From NCBI RefSeq assembly GCF_018374135.1, contig NZ_JAHAFS010000011.1, positions 1 through 64,000 of the forward strand: a DNA stretch of 64,000 bases. The letters run 5' to 3'. The DNA is from Campylobacter gracilis. GTDB taxonomy: Bacteria > Campylobacterota > Campylobacteria > Campylobacterales > Campylobacteraceae. A program made the translations under genes and the position numbers. This document shows, piece by piece, positions 44,200 to 52,999 of this stretch (position 1 is the stretch's first letter; every line of letters begins with the position of its first letter). The notes under the pieces are model-generated. The model ran no database searches and had not been told where the DNA came from. It worked only from the letters and a program-made list of their open reading frames with translations.

Positions 44200-44889
44200 T
44201 TAAGCTTTGATTTTTGCTCCGCGCGCGCCCAAAAAATGCATGATTAAAAGCACCACGAAGCTAAAGATAAGCATCAGCGCCGAATATGCGTGAGCCTGCG
44301 CAAAATCGAGCGTCTCAGTCGCTTCGTAGATCGCGATGGAGGCGACCTTGGTCTGCTCGCTCACGCTGCCGCCGATCATTAGCACGACGCCAAACTCACC
44401 CATCGTGTGCGCAAAGCAGATCACCAAAGCGCTAAGTAGGGAGTGGCGAATTGCTGGCAATGCGACGCGAAACAGCTTGGGAAAATAGCTCTTATCCAGC
44501 GAGTCGCACGCCCAAAAAAGCGAGCGCGGAAGCGAGCGAAAGCCCGAAACCAGCGGCGAAAACATAAACGGCAGCGAGTAGATACAGCTCGCGATCACGA
44601 GCCCGCCGAAATTAAATACGAACCGAAGCCCGAAGTGTTTGTCAAAAAACTCCCCTAACACCGAATAGGGCGATAGAAAAACGAGCAGGTAAAACCCTAG
44701 CACCGAAGGCGGCAGCACGAGCGGAAGCGAGATGATCGATTCGATCACGCTTTTGCCGCGGAAATTTTTTCTCGCCATAAAAAATGCAAGCGGCACGCAG
44801 ATGATAAACAACGCAAATGTCGTTAAGCTCGCAAGCTTTAATGAGACGAGAAACGGCGTGTAATCGAGCCCCTTTAGAATTTCAAACAT
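44200..44889 (-). CDS. modB: Molybdate ABC transporter permease
   Basis: A 229-residue permease with five to six membrane helices and the EAA-like loop (ACDSLDKSYFPKLFRVALPA, about 126-145) that contacts the ATPase. HTMGEFGVVLMIGGSV is the ModB signature segment. It should work with ModA and ModC for molybdate uptake. In most operons modB lies between modA and modC; here it is downstream of modC and separated by about 850 bp of repeats, so it may need its own promoter. Confidence 0.92.
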   Translation of the reverse strand: MFEILKGLDYTPFLVSLKLASLTTFALFIICVPLAFFMARKNFRGKSVIESIISLPLVLPPSVLGFYLLVFLSPYSVLGEFFDKHFGLRFVFNFGGLVIASCIYSLPFMFSPLVSGFRSLPRSLFWACDSLDKSYFPKLFRVALPAIRHSLLSALVICFAHTMGEFGVVLMIGGSVSEQTKVASIAIYEATETLDFAQAHAYSALMLIFSFVVLLIMHFLGARGAKIKA

Positions 44890-45738
44890 TTATCCTCCAA
44901 GCCGAGCCGCTGGGCTCAAACTATAAAATCTTAAAAGCCTAGCCCTGCTTTAAAATTTAGAGGCAAAGCTAGATAGAATTTACGCAAATCTCATAGTCAT
45001 AAGGCCTTGCAAAATGAAATTTTGAAAAATTCTGCGCAGAGCTAGCTGCGCAAGAACTTTAGCAAAATGAAATTTTAAAAATTCCATGCAAGCCGAACTG
45101 AGCGGAATTTATAAAAGTGCTTGGCTAATAAATTTCTTCAAGCGTGCGAATTCCACTGAGCTTTTAAGCTCTCTACCAAGCTGGCAAATTTTCAAGGCCA
45201 CGAATTTTGCCTAGCTAAATTTCAAAAAGCTTCACTAGGCTTTAAAACTTGAGCGAGCAGGATTTATCTGAGCGCAAATTTCACGCAAGATATAGCCAAA
45301 CGGCGTTCTCCGAACAACTTAGCGGAATTACATTGAGCCCGACAAAACGAAATTTTAAAATTTCGCAAACTTAAAAAACCGGGTTAACGAAACCTTGCCA
45401 CAGCTTGCAAATTAAGCGAGTTTAGCACGCAAGCTTCAAGCCGTTAAAGCTTTTAAAATTTCAAAGTCACAAAATTCAGGCAAAATTCTAAATCTGGAAT
45501 TTTAAGTTTTTGCGAAGCTTCACATTAAATTTTTTACCAAGATCGCATGATAGAATTCACGCAACTCCTGCCAAAAAAGTAAGCTAAAAGCCGCTAAATT
45601 TAAAAATAAACCCACCGCCGCCAAATAATAAATTCAAAGAAGGAATTTAACGATGCCTGCCTGCGCAAAATCTAAAATTTAAAGCTTAATTTCCGCACGC
45701 TATCTAGCCTCGCATTGCAATTTTGCTCTAGCCTGCGT
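44890..45738. repeat. Repeat-filled spacer splitting modB from modC
   Basis: No gene is supported in 849 bp. The stretch contains recurring AAATTTTA-family units, for example GCAAAATGAAATTTT near 45008 and again near 45063, and an exact palindrome copy at 45350-45363. No frame longer than a few dozen codons stands out. I see no remnant of a second modB. Confidence 0.7.
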
Positions 45739-46587
45739 TTAAATTTTACGCAGAGTGATATTAAAAGCTTTAGCGCCTGTTTTGACCTCGTCGCCTACTT
45801 GCAAGCCCTCGGCTTCCGTATTGCTTAGCACCACTTCGCATAGCTGGCTACCGATCGCTACGACGGCTACTTTGACCCCGTCGCGTGCTTGCAAATCGAC
45901 AACTTTGCCCGCGAAAGAAAACTTCTGCGAGCCGCTAGTTTTAAGAAAAATTTCCTCCGGCGTACCGGTGCGGACGATCCTGCCGTCCTTCATCTCATAA
46001 ACTCGCTTGCAAAGCCTATAAATCTCGCTTACGTCGTGGCTTACCAAAATCACAGTCTGATGAAACTGCTCGTGGATCTTTAACAAATATTCTTGGATTT
46101 TTTCACGCATCGTAAAATCAAGCGCCGAAAGCGGCTCGTCAAGTAGCAAAATTTCAGGCTCCTGCATCAGTGCGCGAGCAAGTGCCACGCGCTGTTTCTG
46201 CCCACCACTAAGACCCTCTACGCCGGATTTTGCAAACTCGCTAAGCTCTAAAATTTCAAGCAACATCGCAGCTTTTTGCGGATCGTTTCTGGCAAAAAGT
46301 AGATTGCCCGTCACGCTCATATTCTCAAAAAGTGCGTAATCTTGAAACAGAAAACCGATTCTGCGCTTGCCTGCGCTTAAGAATTCATTGCCTTCTTGTA
46401 GCACGCGATCGCCGTCTTTTATGCTACCACTATCTGCGCGCAAAAATCCCGCTAAAATGCGCAGCAGTGTAGTCTTACCGCTGCCGCTGCGCCCATATAG
46501 ACATACAAACGAGCCTTTGTTAATCTCTAAGCGAGCATCAATCGAGAAATCATCACTGATTTTTTTCTTACAATCAATCGTTATCAT
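45739..46587 (-). CDS. modC: Molybdate ABC transporter ATP-binding protein
   Basis: A 282-residue ABC ATPase with Walker A GRSGSGKTT (about 33-41), Q-loop LFQDYAL, signature LSGGQKQRVALARAL, Walker B EILLLDEPLSAL and switch His in LVSHDVSEI. The C-terminus has one TOBE/MOP domain (AGKVVDLQARDGVKVAVVAIG through GDEVKTGAKAF), shorter than the E. coli ModC tail. It overlaps the di-TOBE gene by 14 bp. Confidence 0.92.
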   Translation of the reverse strand: MITIDCKKKISDDFSIDARLEINKGSFVCLYGRSGSGKTTLLRILAGFLRADSGSIKDGDRVLQEGNEFLSAGKRRIGFLFQDYALFENMSVTGNLLFARNDPQKAAMLLEILELSEFAKSGVEGLSGGQKQRVALARALMQEPEILLLDEPLSALDFTMREKIQEYLLKIHEQFHQTVILVSHDVSEIYRLCKRVYEMKDGRIVRTGTPEEIFLKTSGSQKFSFAGKVVDLQARDGVKVAVVAIGSQLCEVVLSNTEAEGLQVGDEVKTGAKAFNITLRKI

Positions 46588-46966
46588 ATTTTTCTATATA
46601 TATCGCAGTGGCGCTAATGTATGCGAAAACCTCGTCGCCCTCGCGTAAAGCAAGCTCCTGCGCAGAATGCGCGCTAATGAGCACATCAAAGCTTATCTTG
46701 CCTTCAAACCTGAGCGCGCATAGAATTTCGCCCAAGCTTAGGCTCGTAATCTTGCCGTGAATTTCGTTTTCGCTAGATATACCACTTAGAGCTTCGCGAG
46801 ATAAAAGCACATCGGTGCTTTTAAAGTCCACATAAACTTCACTGCCCACCTTAAGCTCGCTACTTAGCTGCAAAAATACGCCGCGCAGCTTGATGCCGCC
46901 CGCGATAAATCCTACAGAATGGATGCCGTCTTTTTGTAAAATTTCGTTGATTCTCGCTCTAATCAT
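46574..46966 (-). CDS. Di-TOBE (molbindin-like) protein of the mod operon
   Basis: A 130-residue soluble protein made of two TOBE/MOP-like halves (about 1-62 and 66-130), each ending in a GSEVYVDFKSTDVLL or GDEVFAYISATAIYI strand. Such small molbindin-type proteins bind molybdate or tungstate oxyanions. It sits between modA (1-bp overlap) and modC (14-bp overlap), as a similar gene does in C. jejuni. It lacks a helix-turn-helix, so it is a store or intracellular buffer and not a regulator (inference). Confidence 0.78.
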   Translation of the reverse strand: MIRARINEILQKDGIHSVGFIAGGIKLRGVFLQLSSELKVGSEVYVDFKSTDVLLSREALSGISSENEIHGKITSLSLGEILCALRFEGKISFDVLISAHSAQELALREGDEVFAYISATAIYIEKYDND

Positions 46967-47733
46967 TAAAACTCGTATCCGTATTTAGCAAAGATCGCCT
47001 TACCCTTATCGCTTAGGATAAAATCATAAAATGCCTTGGCTTCGGCATTGTCTTTGGCGCGGTTTAGCACGACCATGCCTTGAGCTATCGGCTCGTAGAG
47101 CTTGGTGTCGACCAAGACGAAATTTTCGCCCTGCTTGCAAGGCTTGCCGTTGCAGCCGTCCTTTGCCATCTTAGGCGCATACATCGCGCTGGCCGCGATA
47201 AAGCCGACGTCGGAAGCTTTAAGCGCTTGCGAAAGAGCCTCGCCGATCGATTTTGCTTCTACGATTTTGCCTTTGATCTCATCGTAAACCCCCGCTTTTT
47301 GGAAGGCCTGTACGCTTGCAGTGCCGTAAGGAGCGGTCTTTGGATTTGCTATCGAAATCGTTTTGACGCTAGGGTCTTTTAAAGCTTCAAGCCCCTTGCT
47401 AAGATCTACACCGCGCACGCTAAACATCGCGACCTTGCCCTTTGCGTAGGTTTTGGCAGGCGCCGTCGCAAAGCCCTCCTTATGCAGATCGTCTGCAAAT
47501 TTCATATCCGCCGCCATAAAAATATCAAACGGCGCGCCGTTTTTGATCTGCGTGCTAAGCGCACCGCTGGCGCCCAAGCTCACGTTTAGCGTGGTTTGCG
47601 GATGCAGCTTGGCAAATTCCGCCTTGATCTCGTCAAACGCATACGTCGTGTTCGCAGCGGCTGCTACGCTGACCTCTCCTGCGCTAAGCGCGCCTGCGGT
47701 TAAAATTCCTAAAAGCACTGCTTTTAACTTCAT
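46966..47733 (-). CDS. modA: Molybdate-binding periplasmic protein
   Basis: A 255-residue solute-binding protein with a signal peptide (MKLKAVLLGILTAGALSAGE). VSLGASGALSTQIKNGAPFDIFMAADMKFADDL is the ModA oxyanion site region, and NPKTAPYGTASVQAFQKAG follows. C-terminal DFILSDKGKAIFAKYGYEF is typical. Start has an AAAGG site at short distance. It follows modE by about 100 bp and is the first transport gene of the operon. Confidence 0.93.
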   Translation of the reverse strand: MKLKAVLLGILTAGALSAGEVSVAAAANTTYAFDEIKAEFAKLHPQTTLNVSLGASGALSTQIKNGAPFDIFMAADMKFADDLHKEGFATAPAKTYAKGKVAMFSVRGVDLSKGLEALKDPSVKTISIANPKTAPYGTASVQAFQKAGVYDEIKGKIVEAKSIGEALSQALKASDVGFIAASAMYAPKMAKDGCNGKPCKQGENFVLVDTKLYEPIAQGMVVLNRAKDNAEAKAFYDFILSDKGKAIFAKYGYEF

Positions 47734-47769
47734 TTTATGCCTTTCGTTTCGGCTCTCGCCGAGAATTGA

Positions 47770-47775
47770 ATTGTA
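47770..47775 (-). promoter_or_regulatory. Possible -10 box for modA
   Basis: TACAAT in the modE-modA gap, 37 bp before the modA ATG. The same gap holds one exact AAATTTTAAAATTT (47800-47813). It could let modA be transcribed apart from modE. Confidence 0.35.
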
Positions 47776-47834
47776 TCTAAAATTTTAAATTTACGCCTTA
47801 AATTTTAAAATTTTGCGCACCTAATTTCACCCTA

Positions 47835-48623
47835 TTACGCGCCAATAATGATTTCGCTAGGCTCGATGATCGCCGTTACCTCATCTCCTACTCCTAGAGC
47901 CATCGCGGTGGCAGATTCTCGCGTGATGATCGCGGTGATGTTTTGATGCGAGCTTGTGCCTAGACAGATCTCTGCGTTTACTGCGCCAATTTTGACCTCG
48001 CTAATCGTGCCTTTGATTTGATTCGTCGTGCTAAGTTTTAGCTTCTCCGAAGCTCCTTTGGCAATGATGACGCTTGGAGCCTTGAATAAAAACAGCACAT
48101 CCTTGCCCGCCTTTAGCCCTAAATTTTTTTCGCTCTCTACGGTTACCGTCGCGCATAAAATTTCACCACCTGCGAGCTTAGCCGTGATCTGCGAGTTTAC
48201 AGCGCCTGTTTGAACATCCGTAATCTCAACGCTTAGCTGATTTCGCGCAGAAAGCTTCATACCGATCTTCTCTAAGCTCAAAAGGCTCTCTTCGGTGATC
48301 TCGTCAAGCTTTAAAATTTCACTCAAAAACGTCTCGCCCGCGTGGCTGATAGCATCATAAGCGCGAATCAGCTTGTGAGCGTAAGGGGTGAGCTCGGAGC
48401 CGCTATTTTTCTTTGTGCCTTGAGTGCGGACGATGAGCGGCTTTTTGCTCGCGTTGTTGATTAAATTTAGCGCATCCCAGCCGTTTTTATACGACACTCC
48501 TACGATCTCCGCAGCCTTTGTAATACTTTTAGTCTCATCTACGGCCTTAAGAAGCTTAATGTGCTTGGCTAGAAGCGATGCTTCGTTGCCAAGTAGGAAT
48601 TCCAAAGCAAATTTTGCATCCAT
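47835..48623 (-). CDS. modE: Molybdate-responsive regulator ModE
   Basis: A 262-residue ModE: an N-terminal LysR-like winged helix (HIKLLKAVDETKSITKAAEIVGVSYKNGWDALNLIN) and two C-terminal MOP domains (about 122-190 and 196-262, each starting SARNQL.. or STTNQI..). It is close to E. coli ModE in length, so it should sense molybdate. I chose the ATG at 48623 because AAAGGA is placed 5-6 bp before it; an ATG at 48629 has the ribosome site directly against it. It is the first gene of the mod run and divergent from mlaA. Confidence 0.88.
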   Translation of the reverse strand: MDAKFALEFLLGNEASLLAKHIKLLKAVDETKSITKAAEIVGVSYKNGWDALNLINNASKKPLIVRTQGTKKNSGSELTPYAHKLIRAYDAISHAGETFLSEILKLDEITEESLLSLEKIGMKLSARNQLSVEITDVQTGAVNSQITAKLAGGEILCATVTVESEKNLGLKAGKDVLFLFKAPSVIIAKGASEKLKLSTTNQIKGTISEVKIGAVNAEICLGTSSHQNITAIITRESATAMALGVGDEVTAIIEPSEIIIGA

Positions 48624-48661
48624 TTTCATCCTTTCTTATTTACTTTCGCGTGATTTTATAA

Positions 48662-48678
48662 TATATCCTCTGATATAT
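48662..48678 (-). promoter_or_regulatory. Probable ModE operator upstream of modE
   Basis: TATAT-N7-TATAT inside a perfect 20-bp dyad (AATATATC CTCT GATATATT, 48660-48679). This equals the TATAT-N7-TAYAT core described for E. coli ModE sites. It lies about 40 bp before the modE start, overlapping the probable modE -10 region, so autorepression in the presence of molybdate is likely. Confidence 0.65.
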
Positions 48679-48746
48679 TTCTTAAAGAGCCGCAGGCTTT
48701 ATTTTGCGCTATAAAGAGGGAAATTCTATATGAAATTTTACCTTTA

Positions 48747-48775
48747 TTGACAAAATTTCTTTAAATTTGTAAAAT
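48747..48775 (+). promoter_or_regulatory. Sigma70 promoter of the mla operon
   Basis: TTGACA at 48747-48752 and TAAAAT at 48770-48775 are separated by exactly 17 bp, with TG just before the -10. The start would fall near 48782, giving a 25-nt leader before the TTG at 48807. It is the best promoter in the window. Confidence 0.8.
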
Positions 48776-48806
48776 CGCCACTTTGATTTATAAAGAAGGG
48801 TCACAT

Positions 48807-49526
48807 TTGAAATTTATAAAAATTCTATTCTTAGCCGTAGCATTGGCACTCTGCGGTTGCTCGCAAAAGCAAGACGTAGCGCCTGGCGATACGGATAGTT
48901 TTGATGCGGAGTTCGCGCAGCGTGAGGTTTTCGATCCACTTAGCGGCTATAACCGCGTTATGACGAGCTTTAACGACGTATTTTACTCATACATACTAAC
49001 CCCCGTAGCCAGCGGTTACGACTATGTAACGCCCGATCCGATTCAAGGGGCATTTTCAAATTTTTTCTATAATATTTTATATCCGATGAGGCTCGTAAAC
49101 AACCTATTACAGGGTAAATTTGAAAATTCTTGGGATGAGACAAAGCGGTTTTTGATCAACTCGACCGTCGGCTTCGGCGGGCTTAACGATATGGCGGGCA
49201 AATACTACGGAATTCCGCGCCACGACGAGGATTTCGGGCAGACACTAGGATACTGGGGCGTGCCGGCAGGCCCTCACATCGTCTGGCCGATTTTGGGACA
49301 GAGCAATCTCCGCGATACAGCGGGGCTTGTCGGAGATTATTTTTCAAACCCGATAAATTATATTAAAGATGGCACCGTTCGAAACTCCGTCAATGGATTT
49401 AGAATATTTAACGACTACTCGCGCGATCCGAAATTTTATGAAAAAATGACCAAAGATGCGGTGGGTCTGTATCCATTTTTACGCGATGCTTACGAGCAAA
49501 ATCGCGAAAAACTAATAAAGGAATAA
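48807..49526 (+). CDS. mlaA: MlaA (VacJ) outer membrane lipoprotein
   Basis: A 239-residue lipoprotein: signal with lipobox LALCGC, then the MlaA core DPLSGYNRVMTSFNDVFYSYIL, FSNFFYNILYPMRLVNNLLQG, TVGFGGLNDMAGKYYGIPRHDEDFGQTLGYWGVPAGPHIVWPILG. MlaA removes mislocalised phospholipid from the outer leaflet. I chose the TTG at 48807 (MKFIKILFLAVALALCGCS) because GAAGGG lies 6 bp before it and it gives a normal signal; the TTG at 48783 adds residues ahead of the ribosome site. First gene of mlaA-mlaC-RND. Confidence 0.92.
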   Translation: MKFIKILFLAVALALCGCSQKQDVAPGDTDSFDAEFAQREVFDPLSGYNRVMTSFNDVFYSYILTPVASGYDYVTPDPIQGAFSNFFYNILYPMRLVNNLLQGKFENSWDETKRFLINSTVGFGGLNDMAGKYYGIPRHDEDFGQTLGYWGVPAGPHIVWPILGQSNLRDTAGLVGDYFSNPINYIKDGTVRNSVNGFRIFNDYSRDPKFYEKMTKDAVGLYPFLRDAYEQNREKLIKE

Positions 49527-49528
49527 CA

Positions 49529-50113
49529 ATGAAAATTTTAAAAGTTCTAGCGCTTTGCGGAGCGCTTTTGATTTCGGCGCACGCTATTAGCGATGCGGAT
49601 ATCGAGTCGGTGATGAGCCAGAAGGTCGCCGAGGCCGTAAATATTATGCGAAGCAGTACACCGAAAGACGCAAAGCCTGCGAAAATTTTTGCACTTTTTG
49701 ACGGCTATTTTGATTATAAAATGATGGCGAAGCTATCCCTTGCCAAGCATTACGCGAGTCTTAGCCCCGCGCAGATCGCGGAATTTAATAAGGCCTTCGA
49801 GGCGCATCTAAAGCGCTCCTTTATCGAAAAACTTTCGCTTTATACCGATCAGGATATGAAAGTGCTAAGCAAACAAAGCCCGAGCGATAAGCGCCGCGTG
49901 CTAAAAACGCAGGTCATCGGCGAGCAGAAAAACTACGACATAGATTTTAAATTTTATCCTAACGGCGCTGATTGGCGTATCTACGACGTCGATATCGTGG
50001 GCGTCAGCTTAATTCAGACCTACCGCTCGCAGCTAGGCGACGTAACGCAAAGCTTGGGCTTTGACGAGCTTATAAAGCGGCTAAATTCCACTGTCATCAA
50101 TAGCGGCGAATAG
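49529..50113 (+). CDS. mlaC: MlaC-type periplasmic phospholipid-binding protein
   Basis: A 194-residue protein with a signal peptide (MKILKVLALCGALLISAHA) and a Tgt2/MlaC domain: FALFDGYFDYKMMAKLSLAKHYASLSPAQIAEFNKAFEAHLKRSFIEKL region, YPNGADWRIYDVDIVGVSLIQTYRSQLGD at the C-terminal end. It ferries lipid between MlaA and an inner membrane complex. It begins 2 bp after mlaA and precedes the RND gene by 24 bp. Confidence 0.92.
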   Translation: MKILKVLALCGALLISAHAISDADIESVMSQKVAEAVNIMRSSTPKDAKPAKIFALFDGYFDYKMMAKLSLAKHYASLSPAQIAEFNKAFEAHLKRSFIEKLSLYTDQDMKVLSKQSPSDKRRVLKTQVIGEQKNYDIDFKFYPNGADWRIYDVDIVGVSLIQTYRSQLGDVTQSLGFDELIKRLNSTVINSGE

Positions 50114-50137
50114 CGGCGCACTCAAAAAGAGCGGTAT

Positions 50138-52987
50138 TTGAAAAAAATTTTTCGCTTAATCGTCGCGTTTCCAAAAATCACGCTCGCGCTGTTTACGGTG
50201 CTGGCGCTGTTTTTCGGATATTACTCCACAAAGCTAGAGATCGACGCTTCGAGCCAGACGCTTCTACTAGATAATGACAAAGACCTTCAAATTTGGCGCG
50301 AAGTATCCAAACGCTACGAAACGCCAAATTTCTTGGTGCTTGCATACACTCCCGCGGGCGATCTTTTAGCGCCCGAGACGATCCGCAAGATAGCGCAGAT
50401 GGACGCAGCTTTTTCCAAGCTGGATTTCGTCGCTAGCGTCACGGACATCACGAATGTGCCGCTTTTGCTAAACAAAGGTGGCGGCATGAGCGAGCTGCTT
50501 AAACACATACCCACCCTTACCGACGCGGACGTAAATTTAACCGCGGCTAGGCGCGAGTTTGCCACGAGCCCCTTTTACGCGTCAAATTTAGTAAGCGCAG
50601 ATCTTCGCACTACCGCAATTTTAATAAATTTAAAGCCGCAGACCCGCTACGAGGAGCTTTTGCGCCTAAGAGACGGAGCTAAAAGCGCTCTAGAGCAAGC
50701 GGAGCACGAGGGCAACCGCTCGGGGGCTCAAATTTCACAGCTTAAAGACGCGCTTAAAGTTGCGGAGCAAAATTTTAAATCCTACCGCGACGAACTACGC
50801 GAAAAGGATCACCGCGACATTGTGGCTTTGCGCGCGCTGATCGCGGGCTTTGAGAAGGAATTTACGGGCGACCGATTGTTTCTAGGCGGATTAAATATGA
50901 TCGCAGACGATATGGTGGGCTACGTCCGCTCGGATCTGGCGACCTACGGACTCGGCGCCTTGGTGCTTCTGCTGGCTTGCTTTTGGCTCTTTTTTAGACA
51001 GGCGAAATTTATCCTGCTGCCGCTTATCATCTGCGCGTATTCGGTCGTGCTCGCAGCGGGGCTTTTCGGCTTTTTAGACTTTGAAATTACCGTCATCAGC
51101 TCAAATTTTATCGCGCTTCAGCTCATCATCACGGTTTCGGTCTGTATCCACCTAATCGTCGCATACCGCGAATTTAGCGCGCGCTTTCACGCATTTTCGC
51201 AACGCCAGCTCGTTTACGCAGTGCTTCGCGAGCGCGCGATGCCCTGCTTTTTCGCAATCTTTACGACCGTTATCGGCTTTATGTCGCTAATTTTTTGCGA
51301 TATAAAACCCGTAATTTCTCTGGGAATTATGATGAGTGTAGGCATCAGTATCTCGCTAGTTACGGCGTTTGGAGTATTCGGCGCGGTTATGTCGCTGCTA
51401 AAGCGTACGCACAATAATCGCAGCTTCGAGCAGCACTTTAAATTTACGCTTTGGTGCGCCGAAACGGCGCTACGCAGCAGAGGCGCGGTCTATGGCGTAT
51501 GCGCTGCGGCGGTGATCTTTGGGCTGTACGGTATCTCGCAGCTGCGCGTCGAAAACAGCTTCATCGGCTACTTCAAAAAAAGCACCGACATCCGCGCAGG
51601 CATGGAGGTCATCGATACAAATCTCGGCGGAACAATCCCGCTTGATATCGTCGTTAAATTTAAAAGTGCAGGCGGCGCAGATACTGCTAGCGGGAGTGAA
51701 AATTCCGCAAGCGGTAGCGCAAATTTTAAGAGCGGCGAAAATTCCAATCCTGCGGGGCAAAATTTTGCTGCAAATTCTACTCAGCAAAATTCTACTCAGC
51801 AAAATTCTATCGCGCATAATTCCGCTACTAAGAATTCTACCGCCACAGCGCAAAATTCTATTGCAGGAAATTCCATACCTCAAAGTTCCGTTGCCGCGGC
51901 GCAAAATTTAAATGATCAAAATTTTATCGCGCAAAGCTCCGTCGCGGCAGCACAGCCAAGCGGCGCCGTAAATTTAGATCAAACCCATGCCGCAAATTTA
52001 GAGCAAAATTCCACTGCGAGCGACGATTTTGGCGATTTCGAAGCCGAATACGCCGCCAACGAAAACAAGCCGCAATATTGGTTCACCTCCGAAAAGATGC
52101 GTATCATCAGCAAAATAGATGATTTTTTGAAAGACAAAAACGTCACGGGGCACGAGTTTATCGGCGACGTAAGCTCGCTCGCATCGCTTTTGAAGCTCGG
52201 CAAGCAGATTAATCAAGGGCGCGATCTGGATGATCTAAGCCTTGCTCTAATCTACTCTGAAATGCCGGCAAACTACCGTGAATTGGTGCTTTCGCCCTTT
52301 GTAAACATCGAAGCGAACGAGGCGCACTTTAGCGTCCGCACGATAGATAGCGATCCGCGCTTACGCAGAGCGAAATTCCTAAAAGATCTGCAAAACGAGC
52401 TAAATTCTTTGCTCGAAGGCGAGCAGGCAAGCGCACAGATCAGCGGTATAATGGTGCTTTATAACAATATGCTTCAAAGCCTGATGAGCTCGCAGATAGA
52501 CACCCTGGGTATCACCGTGCTCGTGCTTTTCGTGCTTTTCGTGATCATCTTTCGCTCGTTTTCATACGCTCTTATCGCGATCGTCGTAAATTTAATCCCG
52601 CTTTGCGCCTGCTTCGGCATCATGGGCGTTGCGGGCATTCCGCTGGATATCATGAGTATCACGATAGCGGCGATTAGCATCGGTATCGGCGTGGACGATG
52701 TCATCCACTATATCTATCGCTACAAGCGCGAGTTTGCGCGCCTTGGCGACGAGGCTGCGGCTATCCGCGCAAGCCACGCAAGTATCGGATACGCGATGTA
52801 TTATACGTCGTTTGCGATCATTTTGGGCTTTAGCGTGATGATGATGAGCAATTTCTGGCCTACGATCTACTTTGGGATGTTAATATGTCTGGTGATGAGC
52901 CTACTGCTTTTGGGCGCGCTCATAATCCTGCCGTCGCTAATAATGAGCCGAAAGGGTTTGAAATTTAGCCTCTTTAAAGCTAAATAA
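50138..52987 (+). CDS. RND/MMPL-family transporter of the mla operon, with a low-complexity insert
   Basis: A 949-residue RND protein with a TTG start (MKKIFRLIVAFPKITLALFT). Topology is TM1 (about 8-28), first periplasmic loop (about 30-265), TM2-TM6 (about 268-430), TM7 (about 446-465), second periplasmic loop (about 466-770) and TM8-TM12, including ISIGIGVDDVIHYIYRYKRE with the proton-relay Asp pair. The place of MlaFEDB in other bacteria is taken by this gene here, as I recall in C. jejuni. Residues about 508-635 are a Ser/Asn/Gln/Ala-rich insert with STQQNSTQQNS and AQNSIAGNS repeats, inside loop 2 and unlike the rest of the protein. Confidence 0.88.
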   Translation: MKKIFRLIVAFPKITLALFTVLALFFGYYSTKLEIDASSQTLLLDNDKDLQIWREVSKRYETPNFLVLAYTPAGDLLAPETIRKIAQMDAAFSKLDFVASVTDITNVPLLLNKGGGMSELLKHIPTLTDADVNLTAARREFATSPFYASNLVSADLRTTAILINLKPQTRYEELLRLRDGAKSALEQAEHEGNRSGAQISQLKDALKVAEQNFKSYRDELREKDHRDIVALRALIAGFEKEFTGDRLFLGGLNMIADDMVGYVRSDLATYGLGALVLLLACFWLFFRQAKFILLPLIICAYSVVLAAGLFGFLDFEITVISSNFIALQLIITVSVCIHLIVAYREFSARFHAFSQRQLVYAVLRERAMPCFFAIFTTVIGFMSLIFCDIKPVISLGIMMSVGISISLVTAFGVFGAVMSLLKRTHNNRSFEQHFKFTLWCAETALRSRGAVYGVCAAAVIFGLYGISQLRVENSFIGYFKKSTDIRAGMEVIDTNLGGTIPLDIVVKFKSAGGADTASGSENSASGSANFKSGENSNPAGQNFAANSTQQNSTQQNSIAHNSATKNSTATAQNSIAGNSIPQSSVAAAQNLNDQNFIAQSSVAAAQPSGAVNLDQTHAANLEQNSTASDDFGDFEAEYAANENKPQYWFTSEKMRIISKIDDFLKDKNVTGHEFIGDVSSLASLLKLGKQINQGRDLDDLSLALIYSEMPANYRELVLSPFVNIEANEAHFSVRTIDSDPRLRRAKFLKDLQNELNSLLEGEQASAQISGIMVLYNNMLQSLMSSQIDTLGITVLVLFVLFVIIFRSFSYALIAIVVNLIPLCACFGIMGVAGIPLDIMSITIAAISIGIGVDDVIHYIYRYKREFARLGDEAAAIRASHASIGYAMYYTSFAIILGFSVMMMSNFWPTIYFGMLICLVMSLLLLGALIILPSLIMSRKGLKFSLFKAK

Positions 52988-52999
52988 ATTTTATCTCGC

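Noticed and set aside
44890..45738. Search for a decayed modB or other transporter gene in the mod spacer
   Set aside because: No recognisable protein fragment was seen on either strand; only repeats.
51470..51904. 144-residue minus-strand ORF within the RND gene
   Set aside because: Shadow of the Gln/Asn/Ser-rich insert; it arises from the same repeat DNA read on the other strand.
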